Source: Ruminococcus sp. (lineage in GTDB: Bacteria > Bacillota > Clostridia > Oscillospirales > Ruminococcaceae). From it: a DNA stretch of 32,205 nt. The stretch is taken from NCBI GenBank assembly GCA_017620025.1, contig JAFZRF010000035.1, forward strand, positions 1 through 32,205. The letters run 5' to 3'. Shown one piece after another: positions 21,644-30,900 of this stretch. How positions within the stretch are numbered: the stretch's first letter is position 1; every line of letters starts with the position of its first letter. Below the pieces are notes generated by a model, which did no database searches, was not told the DNA's origin, and was given only the letters and a program-made list of their open reading frames with translations. The translations under genes and the position numbers were made by a program.

Positions 21644-22891
21644 ATGAGTTATACAGAAGATCTCGGTAAGAGAGCAAAGGCAGCGGAAGCAGCGATCTCA
21701 ACAGCCTCAGCAGGCACGAAGAACGCAGCGCTTGGCGCTATAGCAAAGGCTCTGAGAGAGAATATGGAGCTTATCATCACAGAGAACGACAAGGATATCG
21801 CTGCAGCCAGGGAGAACGGCATGACAGAGGCAAAGCAGGACAGACTGCGTCTCAACGAGAGCCGTATCGAGGGCATGGCAAAGGGCGTTGAGGAGCTTAT
21901 CGCCATGAACGATCCTGTAGGACAGGTCGTTGACGGCTTCACACGTCCCAACGGACTCCGTATCCTCAAGACAAGAGTACCGCTCGGCGTTATCGGCATC
22001 ATCTTCGAGTCACGCCCCAATGTTACAGTCGATGCAGCAGCCCTCTGTCTCAAGGCAGGCAATGTTGTCATCCTCAAGGGCGGCAAGGAGGCTATCAACT
22101 CCAACAAGTGCCTCGGCGGCATCATGCGTGCAGCCGTAGAGCAGGAAGGCCTTCCCGCTGACGTGATACAGGTCGTAGAGAACACCTCCCGCGAGACAAC
22201 TACAGAGCTTATGCGTCTCAACGGCTATGTTGACGTGCTCATTCCGAGAGGAAGCGCAAACCTGATACAGGCTGTAGTGCAGAACGCCACTGTACCTGTA
22301 ATAGAGACCGGCGCAGGCAACTGCCACGTATACGTTGATTCCTCAGCAGACCTTGATATGGCTGTTGAGATAACCGACAACGCAAAGACACAGCGTCCCT
22401 CAGTATGCAACGCTATCGAGAGCCTCCTTGTACACAAGGACGTTGCCGATAAGTTCCTTCCCATGATCGCAGAGCGCTTCAAGTCTCACAGCGTGAAGAT
22501 CTACGGCTGCGACAGGACAAGAGCCATACTTGGCAGCGATATCGAGCCTGCAACAGAGACCGAGTACGCAACTGAGTTCAACGATTTCATAATAGCCGTA
22601 AAGGTAGTAGATACCATAGATGAGGCTATTGCTCATATCAGAAAGTACAGCACCCGCCATTCCGAGTGCATAGTTACATCATCCCTTGCAAGCGCAGAGA
22701 AGTTCCAGAAGGAAGTCGATGCAGCGGCAGTATATGTCAATGCCTCTACCCGCTTCACAGACGGCGGAGAATTCGGCTTCGGCGCAGAGATAGGCATCTC
22801 CACCCAGAAGCTCCACGCAAGAGGCCCCATGGGACTTACCGAGCTCACTACCTTTAAGTACCTGATCAACGGCGCCGGCCAGATCAGATAG
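21644..22891 (+). CDS. proA: Gamma-glutamyl phosphate reductase
   Basis: The second step of proline synthesis: NADPH-dependent reduction of gamma-glutamyl phosphate to glutamate semialdehyde. The 415 residues match the family. Landmarks: VPLGVIGIIFESRPNVTVDAAALCLKAGN at the dinucleotide site, LIPRGSANLI, the catalytic Cys in QRPSVCNAIE, and the C-terminal FGFGAEIGISTQKLHARGPMGLTEL. GAGAGGTG lies 6 nt before the ATG. It is separated from proB and the dCMP deaminase gene by the structured repeat, and followed after 13 nt by a membrane protein gene with a strong GGAGG site, so those two form one transcript. Confidence 0.96.
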   Translation: MSYTEDLGKRAKAAEAAISTASAGTKNAALGAIAKALRENMELIITENDKDIAAARENGMTEAKQDRLRLNESRIEGMAKGVEELIAMNDPVGQVVDGFTRPNGLRILKTRVPLGVIGIIFESRPNVTVDAAALCLKAGNVVILKGGKEAINSNKCLGGIMRAAVEQEGLPADVIQVVENTSRETTTELMRLNGYVDVLIPRGSANLIQAVVQNATVPVIETGAGNCHVYVDSSADLDMAVEITDNAKTQRPSVCNAIESLLVHKDVADKFLPMIAERFKSHSVKIYGCDRTRAILGSDIEPATETEYATEFNDFIIAVKVVDTIDEAIAHIRKYSTRHSECIVTSSLASAEKFQKEVDAAAVYVNASTRFTDGGEFGFGAEIGISTQKLHARGPMGLTELTTFKYLINGAGQIR

Positions 22892-22904
22892 TACGGAGGA
22901 AATA

Positions 22905-24149
22905 ATGGATAATAAAGACCAGTTTGATTCATACGGCAAAGCCGGAGACAGCTCGTCAAAGAAGGACTATTCGGATATGTCTGTTGATGACCTTCTCAAC
23001 GTACTGAGCGGCGGTACTCCCTCCGCAGAGAGTGCTCCTCCGGCAGAAGAAACATCCGCTTATGAGCCGTCCTACGACAGCTACGATCCGGACGAGGATC
23101 TCTCAGCCTACAGCAGCTACGACCCCGACGAGGATCTGTCAGCCTACAGCAGTTACGATCCGGATGAGGATCTCTCAGCCTACAGCAGCTATGATCCCGA
23201 CGAGGACGTAACGGTGTACGAGCCGTCGGGCTTTGCTCCGGCAGAGAACGAGCCCGTACCGCCTCCGGCAGCAGCATTATACAGCGATCCCACACCTGCC
23301 GCCCCCGCCCCCGAGCCTGAAAAGCCTAAGCCTAAGAAGCTGAAAAAGGCTGAAAAGAAGGCTCCGGCAGAGGAAAAGAAGCAGGAAGCAAAGCCTGCCG
23401 AAGAGGACAAGAAGAGCCTTCTGAGGCGCATACTCGACGAGGATCCTGACGAGCTCCTCAATACCCGCAGGGAGGATCCGGAGAAAGGCAGTACACAGTC
23501 AGGCGGCAATATACGCCGCACGATCTACGCAGCAGCCGGACTTATCTTCTCATTGCTCGCCTGCGTGGGTCTTGTTTCGCTCATCATACTCGGCAGCAGG
23601 TTCTTCGGCACCTACAGCTCGGGAGATACAGGCAAGAAGGCTATGCGAAAGGTGATATATCCGGCAGTTATCATGGATATCCCGTCCTTTAACAAGCCCT
23701 CGGAGCTGTCCTCCAACCAGATCATCACGGCAGCGATATGGTCGCTTGTAATGGACAAGGACGCAGTGAACAAGTATCAGCGCACCTTTGACGTTATAAC
23801 CGTACCCGCCGTAGACGTAGAGAGCTACGCCGCAAAGCTGTTCGGCAGTGATCTTCCGGCATTCGAGCACGGCAACGCAGGCCCCTCCGAGGCAAGGTTC
23901 TACTACAGCGAGGAGAACAAGTCGTACAATATCCCTGTCCGCCCCGTGACCTTTACTTATTCCCCGAGGATAAAGTCGGTATCACGCAGCGGCAGCGAGT
24001 ACACCCTTGAGGTGGAATATCTTGAAGAGCTTCCCGAGTGGGTAGACGAGAGCGTCGCCAAAACGGTGCGCTATATACTCGCCGATACCAACGACGGCTA
24101 TCAGATAAAGTCGATGCAGGTGCTTTCACAGCAGAATTCGATGGTCTGA
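22905..24149 (+). CDS. Single-pass membrane protein with acidic 12-residue repeats
   Basis: A 414-residue protein of no family I recognise. The cytoplasmic N-terminus is disordered and very acidic, with four tandem 12-residue units SYDPDEDLSAYS (residues 59-106; the last unit diverges). A Pro/Lys/Ala-rich stretch (about 110-175) and a conserved-looking motif LLRRILDEDPDELL follow. One transmembrane helix (about 206-230) leads to an exported domain of about 180 residues with alternating strands. The N-terminal segment MSVDDLLNVLSG looks like a short binding helix. It follows proA in the same transcript without a metabolic link. The topology resembles anti-sigma or wall-associated membrane proteins, but this is only an analogy. 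Confidence 0.82.
   Translation: MDNKDQFDSYGKAGDSSSKKDYSDMSVDDLLNVLSGGTPSAESAPPAEETSAYEPSYDSYDPDEDLSAYSSYDPDEDLSAYSSYDPDEDLSAYSSYDPDEDVTVYEPSGFAPAENEPVPPPAAALYSDPTPAAPAPEPEKPKPKKLKKAEKKAPAEEKKQEAKPAEEDKKSLLRRILDEDPDELLNTRREDPEKGSTQSGGNIRRTIYAAAGLIFSLLACVGLVSLIILGSRFFGTYSSGDTGKKAMRKVIYPAVIMDIPSFNKPSELSSNQIITAAIWSLVMDKDAVNKYQRTFDVITVPAVDVESYAAKLFGSDLPAFEHGNAGPSEARFYYSEENKSYNIPVRPVTFTYSPRIKSVSRSGSEYTLEVEYLEELPEWVDESVAKTVRYILADTNDGYQIKSMQVLSQQNSMV
23079..23222 (+). repeat. Four 36-bp tandem units encoding SYDPDEDLSAYS
   Basis: Four 36-bp in-frame units. Three encode the same 12 residues with synonymous differences (CCG/CCC/GAT/GAC), the fourth diverges at its end. Synonymous drift suggests older duplication with selection on the peptide. 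Confidence 0.9.
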
Positions 24150-24155
24150 TATCAC

Positions 24156-24180
24156 AGGGCGCACAGTTGTGCGCCCTTTA
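24156..24180 (+). terminator. Terminator after the acidic-repeat membrane protein gene
   Basis: Perfect 9-bp stem AGGGCGCAC (24156-24164) and GTGCGCCCT (24169-24177), then TTATAATT. The same stem recurs at 24447-24467. Confidence 0.8.
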
Positions 24181-24443
24181 TAATTCGGAATTAGAAATGC
24201 GGAATTCGGAATTATCGGTATCGCCTGCGACGATGAATTAAAATGTAGGGACGCCCATTGGGCGTCCGCATGGTAACGAATCGTTGTAAGGGGGCGGGCT
24301 GCCAAAGGCAGCCCCTACAGTACGTATGAATCCAGAGTTCTGTGTAGAATCCGGTGTCCGTAGCAGCTCGTTCTGCGGCGGCGGACGGCCATTGGTCGTC
24401 CCTACAATTAATTCCGCATTCCGAAATCCGAATTCATAATTAT

Positions 24444-24470
24444 AAAAGGGCGCACATCGTGCGCCCTTTT
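24444..24470 (-). terminator. Terminator of the GH130 gene
   Basis: Perfect 12-bp stem AAAAGGGCGCAC (24444-24455) with GTGCGCCCTTTT (24459-24470), 3-nt loop. It lies 5 nt past the stop of the minus-strand GH130 gene and works in both directions. Confidence 0.85.
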
Positions 24471-24474
24471 AAAA

Positions 24475-25494
24475 TCATCTTCGCCCGTCTGAGCCGTCCT
24501 CAGGCTGCAGACAGTCATGCTCGAGTATGTAATCATATATCTCCTGCACCGTAGTGAACACCACGCCCACATAGCTGTCCGCACAGCCGTAATACAGCGC
24601 TATCCTGCCGGTATCCGAGTCAGTCAGCGCAGCACACGGGAAGCATACGTTCGGGACAAAGCCCCTCTCCTCATACCACATCTCCGGCGCAAGCACGTAG
24701 TTTTTACACCTGTGCAGCACTCTTGACGGTTCATTGATATCAAGTATCGCAGCACCTATGCTGTATACGTATCCGTTGCAGGTATTCACAACTCCGTGAT
24801 AGAAGAGCAGCCAGCCCTTGTCTGTCTCGATGGGTGCAGGGCCTGCGCCTATTTTGAGACCTTCCCACCAGTTGCAGGTGCGCCCCATAACGTGACGGTG
24901 CTTGCCCCAGTACATCAGGTCAGGGCTCTCGCTGAGGAATATGTCGCCGAAAGCGGTATGTCCGTTGTCACAGGGGCGTGAGAGCATGACGTAATTTCCG
25001 CCTATCTTTCTCGGGAAGAGTACGGCGTTGCGGTTATACGGAAGAAAGGGATTCTCAAGGCGTGTGAACGACCTGAAGTCCTTTGTCTCTGCCATGCCGA
25101 TAGCGGCGCCGTACATATCCTGACACCAGATAGCGTAGTATGTATCCTCCACCTTTACAAGCCTCGGATCATAGGCGTATACAGGCTGCAGGTCCCTGCC
25201 TTCGCTGTCCCTGAAGCGTATCTTCTCCTCCTCAAAGCTCCAGTGTATCGCATCGCTGCTCCTGCCGAAGTAGATATGCGGCACTCCGTCACGCTGTTCG
25301 CCGCGGAAAACACCGACATAGCCGTCCTCGTAGGGGACTACGGCGCTGTTGAAGATACGTGCCACATCGGGCAGCGGATTGCGGTCGATGATAGGATTCT
25401 CGCTGTACCGCCACATCGGTGCAGTGCAGCCCTCGGGCTTGTCCTGCCACGGGATAGAGGGGAGAGAGGGTGTCAGCATTTTGATTCTGTCCAT
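24475..25494 (-). CDS. GH130 beta-1,4-mannoside phosphorylase
   Basis: A 339-residue cytoplasmic enzyme (no signal peptide) of glycoside hydrolase family 130, which cleaves beta-mannosides with phosphate to release alpha-mannose 1-phosphate. Five-bladed beta-propeller landmarks: NPIIDRNPLPDVARIFNSAVV, the EDGYVGVFRGE strand, YAYDPRLVKVEDTYY, FPRKIGGNYVMLSRP, and KIGAGPAPIETDKGWLLFYHG. Length and motifs favour the mannooligosaccharide phosphorylase subgroup (like R. albus RaMP2) over the longer mannosyl-glucose phosphorylases (about 390), but the subgroup is not certain. It is divergent from galK across a shared 358-nt gap, which fits intracellular use of galactomannan fragments. Its promoter overlaps a palindrome that could be an operator. 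GGAG lies upstream of the ATG. Confidence 0.9.
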   Translation of the reverse strand: MDRIKMLTPSLPSIPWQDKPEGCTAPMWRYSENPIIDRNPLPDVARIFNSAVVPYEDGYVGVFRGEQRDGVPHIYFGRSSDAIHWSFEEEKIRFRDSEGRDLQPVYAYDPRLVKVEDTYYAIWCQDMYGAAIGMAETKDFRSFTRLENPFLPYNRNAVLFPRKIGGNYVMLSRPCDNGHTAFGDIFLSESPDLMYWGKHRHVMGRTCNWWEGLKIGAGPAPIETDKGWLLFYHGVVNTCNGYVYSIGAAILDINEPSRVLHRCKNYVLAPEMWYEERGFVPNVCFPCAALTDSDTGRIALYYGCADSYVGVVFTTVQEIYDYILEHDCLQPEDGSDGRR

Positions 25495-25505
25495 ATAGTC
25501 AGCTC

Positions 25506-25549
25506 CTTAAATTAAGCATAGCACTAATCACTTTACTTTAATTTAAGTA
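25506..25549. promoter_or_regulatory. Two AT-rich palindromes at the GH130 promoter (putative operators)
   Basis: CTTAAATTAAG (25506-25516) is a perfect odd palindrome downstream of the transcription start, and a second one has arms TACTT (25534-25538) and AAGTA (25545-25549) overlapping the -10 box. A related TACTTAAA lies in the -35 region near 25575. Together they could be sites of a repressor; no regulator gene is nearby. Confidence 0.45.
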
Positions 25550-25574
25550 TAACATAAAACCTGACGTTTGTCAA
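25546..25574 (-). promoter_or_regulatory. Sigma-A promoter of the GH130 gene
   Basis: Minus strand: TTGACA (25574-25569), 17-nt spacer, TATACT (25551-25546), about 50 nt before the start at 25494. Confidence 0.88.
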
Positions 25575-25766
25575 TACTTAAATCCTCAAGATAGTTTTTT
25601 GCAATTGCATATGTACGGCAGTCAGATCGGCTTTCCTCATAAGATGTACAGACATCGCACCGGCAGCCGGCTCCTGCCTTACTGAAATCAGTCGATTCAT
25701 TCATTTTTGTGCTGGATTCGCTTAACTGCCTTAAACCATTGAACTGATATTTTTTTCAATTTGGTA
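25575..25766. other. Intergenic region between GH130 and galK promoters
   Basis: About 190 nt upstream of both divergent promoters. I see no gene and no strong hairpin; it may hold shared control sites. Confidence 0.45.
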
Positions 25767-25795
25767 TGGACAATTACATAAAAAAGGTATATAAT
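25767..25795 (+). promoter_or_regulatory. Sigma-A promoter of galK
   Basis: TGGACA (25767-25772), 17-nt spacer, TATAAT (25790-25795), about 57 nt before the galK start. Confidence 0.78.
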
Positions 25796-25852
25796 ATATC
25801 TGTTGTACATTATAGGTACATAAAGGATGAAAAATGATTGGAGTTTTGAAAA

Positions 25853-27178
25853 ATGAACATTCAGGAGTTTGTAAACGGCATCACCGAAGGCAGATTCGAT
25901 TCCGTACTCACGGAGCTTTACGGCGGAGGCAGGGAGCTTCTCAGACAGCGTGCAAGGTATATCAGCGCAGTTGAGATTTTTTCGCGCCAGTATCCGGATC
26001 ACAGCGAGATCCGTGTATTCTCCGCGCCCGGACGCACCGAGATCGGCGGAAACCATACCGACCACCAGCACGGCTGCGTGCTTGCGGCTGCAGTAGGTGA
26101 TGATATCATAGCCATCGCCGCAGAGACAGACGAGGACGTTATCCGCATCAAGTCCGAGGGCTACGGCGAAGACGTCATAGAGCTCTGCTCTCTCGAGCGC
26201 AGAGCAGGCGAGGAGGGTACATCCGCCGCACTCATTCGCGGCATAGCTGCCCAGTTCGCAGCAGCCGGAGCTGAGCTTTCAGGCCTCTGTGCGTATACCG
26301 TATCCGATGTGAGAGCAGGCTGCGGCCTCTCTTCATCAGCAGCCTTCGAGAACCTTGTATCCGTAATGCTCGATACCGTCTTCAACGGCGGAGAGGCCGG
26401 AGCAGTAAGGAAGGCAGCTATCGGACAGTCGGCCGAGAATCTTTATTTCGGCAAGGCAAGCGGCCTTATGGATCAGATGGTAAGCTCACTCGGCGGATTC
26501 GTATTCATCGACTTCGAAAATCCGGATGCACCTGCCGTGCAGCAGCTCAACTACGACTTCACCGGCGCAGGCTATATACTCTGCATCACTGATACCAAGG
26601 GCAGCCACGCAGACCTTACAGCGGAGTATTCCGCCGTATCAGAGGAGATGTGCGCCGTTGCGAGAGCTATGGGAGCCGAGTACCTTCGTCAGGTAGACGA
26701 GGAGGAGTTCTACAGCCGTATCCCCGAGCTCAGAAAGACCTGCTCAGACCGTGCAGTAATGCGTGCCGCCCACTTCTTTGACGAGAGCCGCCGTGCAATG
26801 CTTGAAGCCGAGGCGCTGAGGTACTATGACCTTGATACCTTCTTCCAGCTTGTACGTGATTCCGGTCAGTCCTCATCGGAGCTGCTCCAGAATATATGTC
26901 CGGCGGGAGAGACAGTGCATCAGGAGATTCCCCTTGCGCTCATGCTCAGCCGCAGATACCTCGGCGAGACCGGAGCCTGCCGTGTACACGGCGGAGGCTT
27001 TGCCGGAACGATACAGGCCTTCGTACCTGAGTATCTTGCCTCAGACTACGCAGAGGAAATGGACAGGGTATTCGGCGAGGGAAGCTGCCGTGTGCTGCGT
27101 ATAAGAACAGCAGGCGCCTCCGAGCTGACTCTTGATGAAGTGGAAGCAGGAGTATGGCAGAACGCCGCTGCAATATAA
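25853..27178 (+). CDS. galK: Galactokinase (GHMP kinase)
   Basis: Phosphorylates galactose to galactose 1-phosphate, the entry to the Leloir pathway. The 441 residues have the three GHMP motifs: the galactokinase signature in a clostridial variant (APGRTEIGGNHTDHQHG), the ATP loop DVRAGCGLSSSAAFE, and the C-terminal CRVHGGGFAGTIQAF. The N-terminal extension of about 50 residues before the signature is also usual for the clostridial branch and makes it longer than E. coli GalK (382). GGAG lies 9 nt before the ATG. It is a single-gene transcript with its own promoter and a strong terminator, divergent from the GH130 gene. No galT or galE is in the window. Confidence 0.92.
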   Translation: MNIQEFVNGITEGRFDSVLTELYGGGRELLRQRARYISAVEIFSRQYPDHSEIRVFSAPGRTEIGGNHTDHQHGCVLAAAVGDDIIAIAAETDEDVIRIKSEGYGEDVIELCSLERRAGEEGTSAALIRGIAAQFAAAGAELSGLCAYTVSDVRAGCGLSSSAAFENLVSVMLDTVFNGGEAGAVRKAAIGQSAENLYFGKASGLMDQMVSSLGGFVFIDFENPDAPAVQQLNYDFTGAGYILCITDTKGSHADLTAEYSAVSEEMCAVARAMGAEYLRQVDEEEFYSRIPELRKTCSDRAVMRAAHFFDESRRAMLEAEALRYYDLDTFFQLVRDSGQSSSELLQNICPAGETVHQEIPLALMLSRRYLGETGACRVHGGGFAGTIQAFVPEYLASDYAEEMDRVFGEGSCRVLRIRTAGASELTLDEVEAGVWQNAAAI

Positions 27179-27192
27179 TAAATGTAAACAGA

Positions 27193-27230
27193 ACGAGCCT
27201 GAGAGCATTGACAACTCTCAGGCTCGTTTT
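27193..27230 (+). terminator. Terminator after galK
   Basis: Perfect 13-bp stem ACGAGCCTGAGAG (27193-27205) with CTCTCAGGCTCGT (27215-27227), 9-nt loop, TTTT tail. It also separates galK from the convergent small gene ending at 27242. Confidence 0.92.
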
Positions 27231-27241
27231 TGTTCATGTAC

Positions 27242-27634
27242 TCAGTACAGCCTGAATCCTCCGCCGAGGATAGCGCGTATAATGATGCTTATTACTGCTG
27301 CGATGATGACCCTTAATCCTGCGCCCTTCCATTCCGGCGAGCATTTTTTTGAAAAGCCGGCAATTATCATTGCTAAGCCGTTTATCGCTCCCGATACCGG
27401 GAATACAAGGCTTATGACGCAGAATATGGTCACGAATAAGTAGTAGTCGGCAGTCAGTGTCCTGTCATCGGTCTGTTTCCTTTCAACGACGTCCTTGACC
27501 AGCTTCTTTTTTTCGATGGTATCCCTGATGATCTCCATCTCCTCTTCCGAGTAAAGCTCCTGCTGCGTGCGGTAGATGTATTCGAGATCTGAGATGGTGT
27601 ATCTCTCGATCTCGGAAATGAAATCCTTTTCCAT
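27242..27634 (-). CDS. Small membrane protein of unknown function
   Basis: The 130-residue product has a charged helical N-terminus (FISEIERYTISDLEYIYRTQ, then a Glu/Lys-rich stretch) and two hydrophobic segments (about 62-94 and 105-123), with a Gly-rich end. I do not recognise a family. The ATG at 27634 is chosen because GGAGG lies 7 nt upstream; an ATG seven codons earlier has no ribosome binding site. A TATAAT-like box lies upstream on the minus strand near 27696, but with a poor -35. It is a single gene, convergent with galK. Confidence 0.75.
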   Translation of the reverse strand: MEKDFISEIERYTISDLEYIYRTQQELYSEEEMEIIRDTIEKKKLVKDVVERKQTDDRTLTADYYLFVTIFCVISLVFPVSGAINGLAMIIAGFSKKCSPEWKGAGLRVIIAAVISIIIRAILGGGFRLY

Positions 27635-27710
27635 GTCTTTTCCTCCGTATATCATGATAATAATTTGTGTACGGTGCCCCTCCGTACGAATAAATTATAT
27701 CATAAACAAA

Positions 27711-27846
27711 GCTAAAAATGTTTAACAATATGTGAATAAACAGATGAAAGTACCTGAATGATATCAGCACGATCATTCTATGACGCATCGTGCGTAATGG
27801 TAAACTGCAAAAGCACAATACATCAGTATACAAGTATTATCTGTCA
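27711..27846. other. Intergenic region before the pectinase promoter
   Basis: AT-rich start, then mixed sequence. No gene or repeat that I can support. It lies between the divergent small membrane protein gene and the pectinase gene. Confidence 0.4.
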
Positions 27847-27875
27847 TTGTAAACCCCGCCGCTATGGGATATAAT
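27847..27875 (+). promoter_or_regulatory. Sigma-A promoter of the pectinase gene
   Basis: TTGTAA (27847-27852), 17-nt spacer, TATAAT (27870-27875). The leader holds a stable hairpin CGGAGCG (27903-27909) with CGCTCCG (27917-27923), which may stabilise the mRNA, before the GGAGGG site. Confidence 0.75.
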
Positions 27876-27961
27876 GTAATCAGTAAGGGAAATCAGGAGA
27901 CCCGGAGCGCATCGGACGCTCCGCATGATAACATTATCATATTTAACGGAGGGTAAAAAGA

Positions 27962-30900
27962 ATGAGTGATAAGACAATGAAGAAGCGTATCGCAGCAGCA
28001 GTGTTTGCGGCAGTTATGTCCGCCTCCTGTGCTGCCGGTACCTTCGCAGGAACAGCGCCCGTATATCAGGGCAGCATTTTAAGCGCACAGGCAGCTGCGG
28101 CAAGCGTATCTGTAGCCGCAACAGCAGGCTACGGCGAGGGTATGTATGCCACATGGTCGCCGGTAACAGGCGCTTCCGGCTACAACGTGTATGTTGACGG
28201 CGTGCAGCTTGACTCCATGCTGATAAGACAGTATCCCGGATACTTCAGAGCCGACGCAGTAGGCCTCAAAGCCGGCAGCCATACCATGAAGATAGTCCCC
28301 GTCATCAGCGGCAGGGAGGACACCTCCAAGGCAGCCGAGACAAAAGCCACAGCCTACGCCCACGACAGAAGCGGCTACGGCTTTATAGGCGGTTCTTCAT
28401 CAGGCGCCTACAACGACGACGGCACCCTTAAATCCGGCGCAGCTGTAATATATGTAACCAACGCCACCAAGGACAGCGTGACGGTAACTCTCCCCGACAA
28501 GAAGGGCACGGCCACCTCGCTCACAGGCATACAGAACATTATCACCAACCTCAAGAGCAATACAAAGGTGCAGGCAGTATGTATCAGAGTCATCGGCAAC
28601 ATCACCGATCCTTCTGTTCTTAACAAGGGCGACCTCTACATAGATACAGCAACCTGCGGCCTTACCATAGAGGGTATTGGCAATGACGCCACCTTCAACG
28701 GCTTCGGTCTCGTCATGAAGAACAGCTCCAATGTAGAGGTAAGGAATATCGGCTTCATGAACTGCAACAGCTCCGAGGGCGACGACTGCGGCCTCCAGCA
28801 GGGCAACGACCATATCTGGGTGCATAACTGCGATTTCTTCTACGGCGATGCCGGAAGCGACGCTGACCAGGCAAAGGGCGACGGCGCGCTTGATACCAAG
28901 ACCTCGACCTATGTTACTCACTCCTACAACCACTTCTGGGACAACGGCAAGTGCAACCTCCAGGGCATGAAGTCCGAGACAGCGGAGAATTATATCACCT
29001 ACCACCACAACTGGTACGACCACTCCGATTCCCGTCACCCGAGAATACGCACCTGCACAGTACATATCTACAACAACTACTACGACGGCAACGCCAAGTA
29101 CGGCGTAGGCGTGACTATGGGCGCCTCTGCCTTCGTCGAGAATAACTATTTCCGCAACTGCAAGTACCCCATGCTCATATCCGGTCAGGGCAGCGATGTA
29201 GCTACAGGCGGCACCTTTTCCGGCGAGCCTGGCGGAGTGATAAAGTCCTTCGGCAACTACATCGAAGGCGCCAAGGCCTATATCACACAGAAGGACAGCT
29301 CCTCCGACTTCGATGCCTACGAGGCCTCCTCACGCACCGAGCAGGTACCAGGCAGCGTAAAGGCTAAGGACGGCGGCACCTCATACAGCAACTTCGACAC
29401 ATCCTCTGGCTTCTATAAGTACACCCCCGATGCAGCTTCAGACGTACCTGCCATAGTTAAGGCAAAGGCAGGCCGTGTTGACGGCGGCGACTTCAAGTGG
29501 CAGTTTGACAATGCAGCTGACGATGAGAGCTATGCAGTCAATGCGGCTCTCAAATCAGCTCTGACTTCATACAAGGACTCCATAACCGCGATCGGAAGCG
29601 GCTTCAAGGAGGATAATACGCCCTCTCCCGTTGTGACCACAACTACACCCGTGGCCGTAACTACTGTACCCGTAACAGCTGCGCCTGTGACAACGCAGGC
29701 GCCCGTTACGGAAGCTGCTCCCGTAACCGGCTCGGATGTTATCTACGCATCACCGGACGGCGGCGGCGACGGCAGAACTATGCAGTCCCCGACAGATGTG
29801 GTATCAGCTATAAAGGCAGTCCCCGCAGGCGGTACGGTATACCTCCTCGACGGCACCTACAGGCTCAGCCAGACCATACTCATCGAGCAGAGCAACTCCG
29901 GCACAGACGGCAGATACAAGACACTCTCCGCATATCCCGGCGCAAAGCCCGTGCTTGACTTCTCCGCAATGGAGTTCGGCGCCTCCAACAGAGGCTTCGT
30001 CCTTGACGGTTCATACTGGCATTTCTACAACTTCGCCGTAACAGGCGCAGGTGACAACGGCATCCTTCTCTCCGGCAATCACAACAAGATAGAGCTGATG
30101 AAGCTCTACGGCAACAGGGATACCGGCTTGCAGATATCACGCTACAGGACTGACGCCGGAAGTATTTCCGACTGGCCTTCATACAACCTTGTACTCAACT
30201 GCACCTCCTTCAACAACCTTGATACCGACAACGAGGAGGACGCCGACGGTTTCGCAGCCAAGCTGACCTGCGGCGAGGGCAACGTATTCGACGGCTGTAT
30301 GGCCTACAACAACAGCGACGACGGCTGGGACCTCTTCGCTAAAACCGAGACAGGCCCCATCGGCACAGTCACCATAAAGAACTGCATCGCCTTCCGCAAC
30401 GGCAGAACGGAGACCTCACAGCTCCACCCCCAGAATGACGGAAACGGCTTCAAGCTGGGCGGTTCCGGCGTAGGCTCACCTCATCAGGTGATAAACTGTC
30501 TCGCCTTCGAGAACCTGCACTGCGGCTTCACCGACAACAATAACCCCAAGCTTGCAAAGCTGATAAACTGTACCGCAGTAAACAACGGCGAGGACTCCAA
30601 GCCCAACTTCTCAGCCTACCGCTGCTCAAGTCCCGGAGCGACCTTCCAGAACCTTATATCCGCATACGTAGGCGGCAGGTCACTGGGCGAGAGCGATAAG
30701 TTCTACGGCACTATCTCCGACAGCGTAGTAATAGACAGCGGCAAGACCTATCAGATAGGCTCAGCCTACACCACAGCCAACAACGGCGTAAAGGGCGGCG
30801 GCACGGTGATTAACAACCTCTCCGCCTCCGATTTCACAAGCATCACCGTACCGAAGGTCGGCACAGACTTCCATACCGCATGGAGAGATGCGAACGGCAA

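Larger units (their letters stand above)
24156..24470. mobile_element. MITE-like hairpin-rich element with terminator-bearing inverted ends
   Basis: A 315-nt non-coding block fills the gap between two convergent genes. Both ends carry the AGGGCGCAC/GTGCGCCCT terminator stem followed inward by TTATAATT and AATTCGGAATT-like sequence, in inverted orientation, so the ends form terminal inverted repeats of about 50 nt with gaps. Inside are three 8-bp hairpins spaced by TGTAGGG/CCCTACA: 24249-24256/24260-24267, 24296-24303/24307-24314 and 24383-24390/24394-24401. The segment 24244-24318 recurs at 31915-31990 with few changes. No transposase is encoded. It may be mobilised in trans; calling it mobile is inference. 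Confidence 0.65.

Noticed and set aside
28400-29065. 221-codon antisense ORF inside the pectinase gene
   Set aside because: A shadow of a GC-rich, highly biased coding sequence; no ribosome binding site or promoter.
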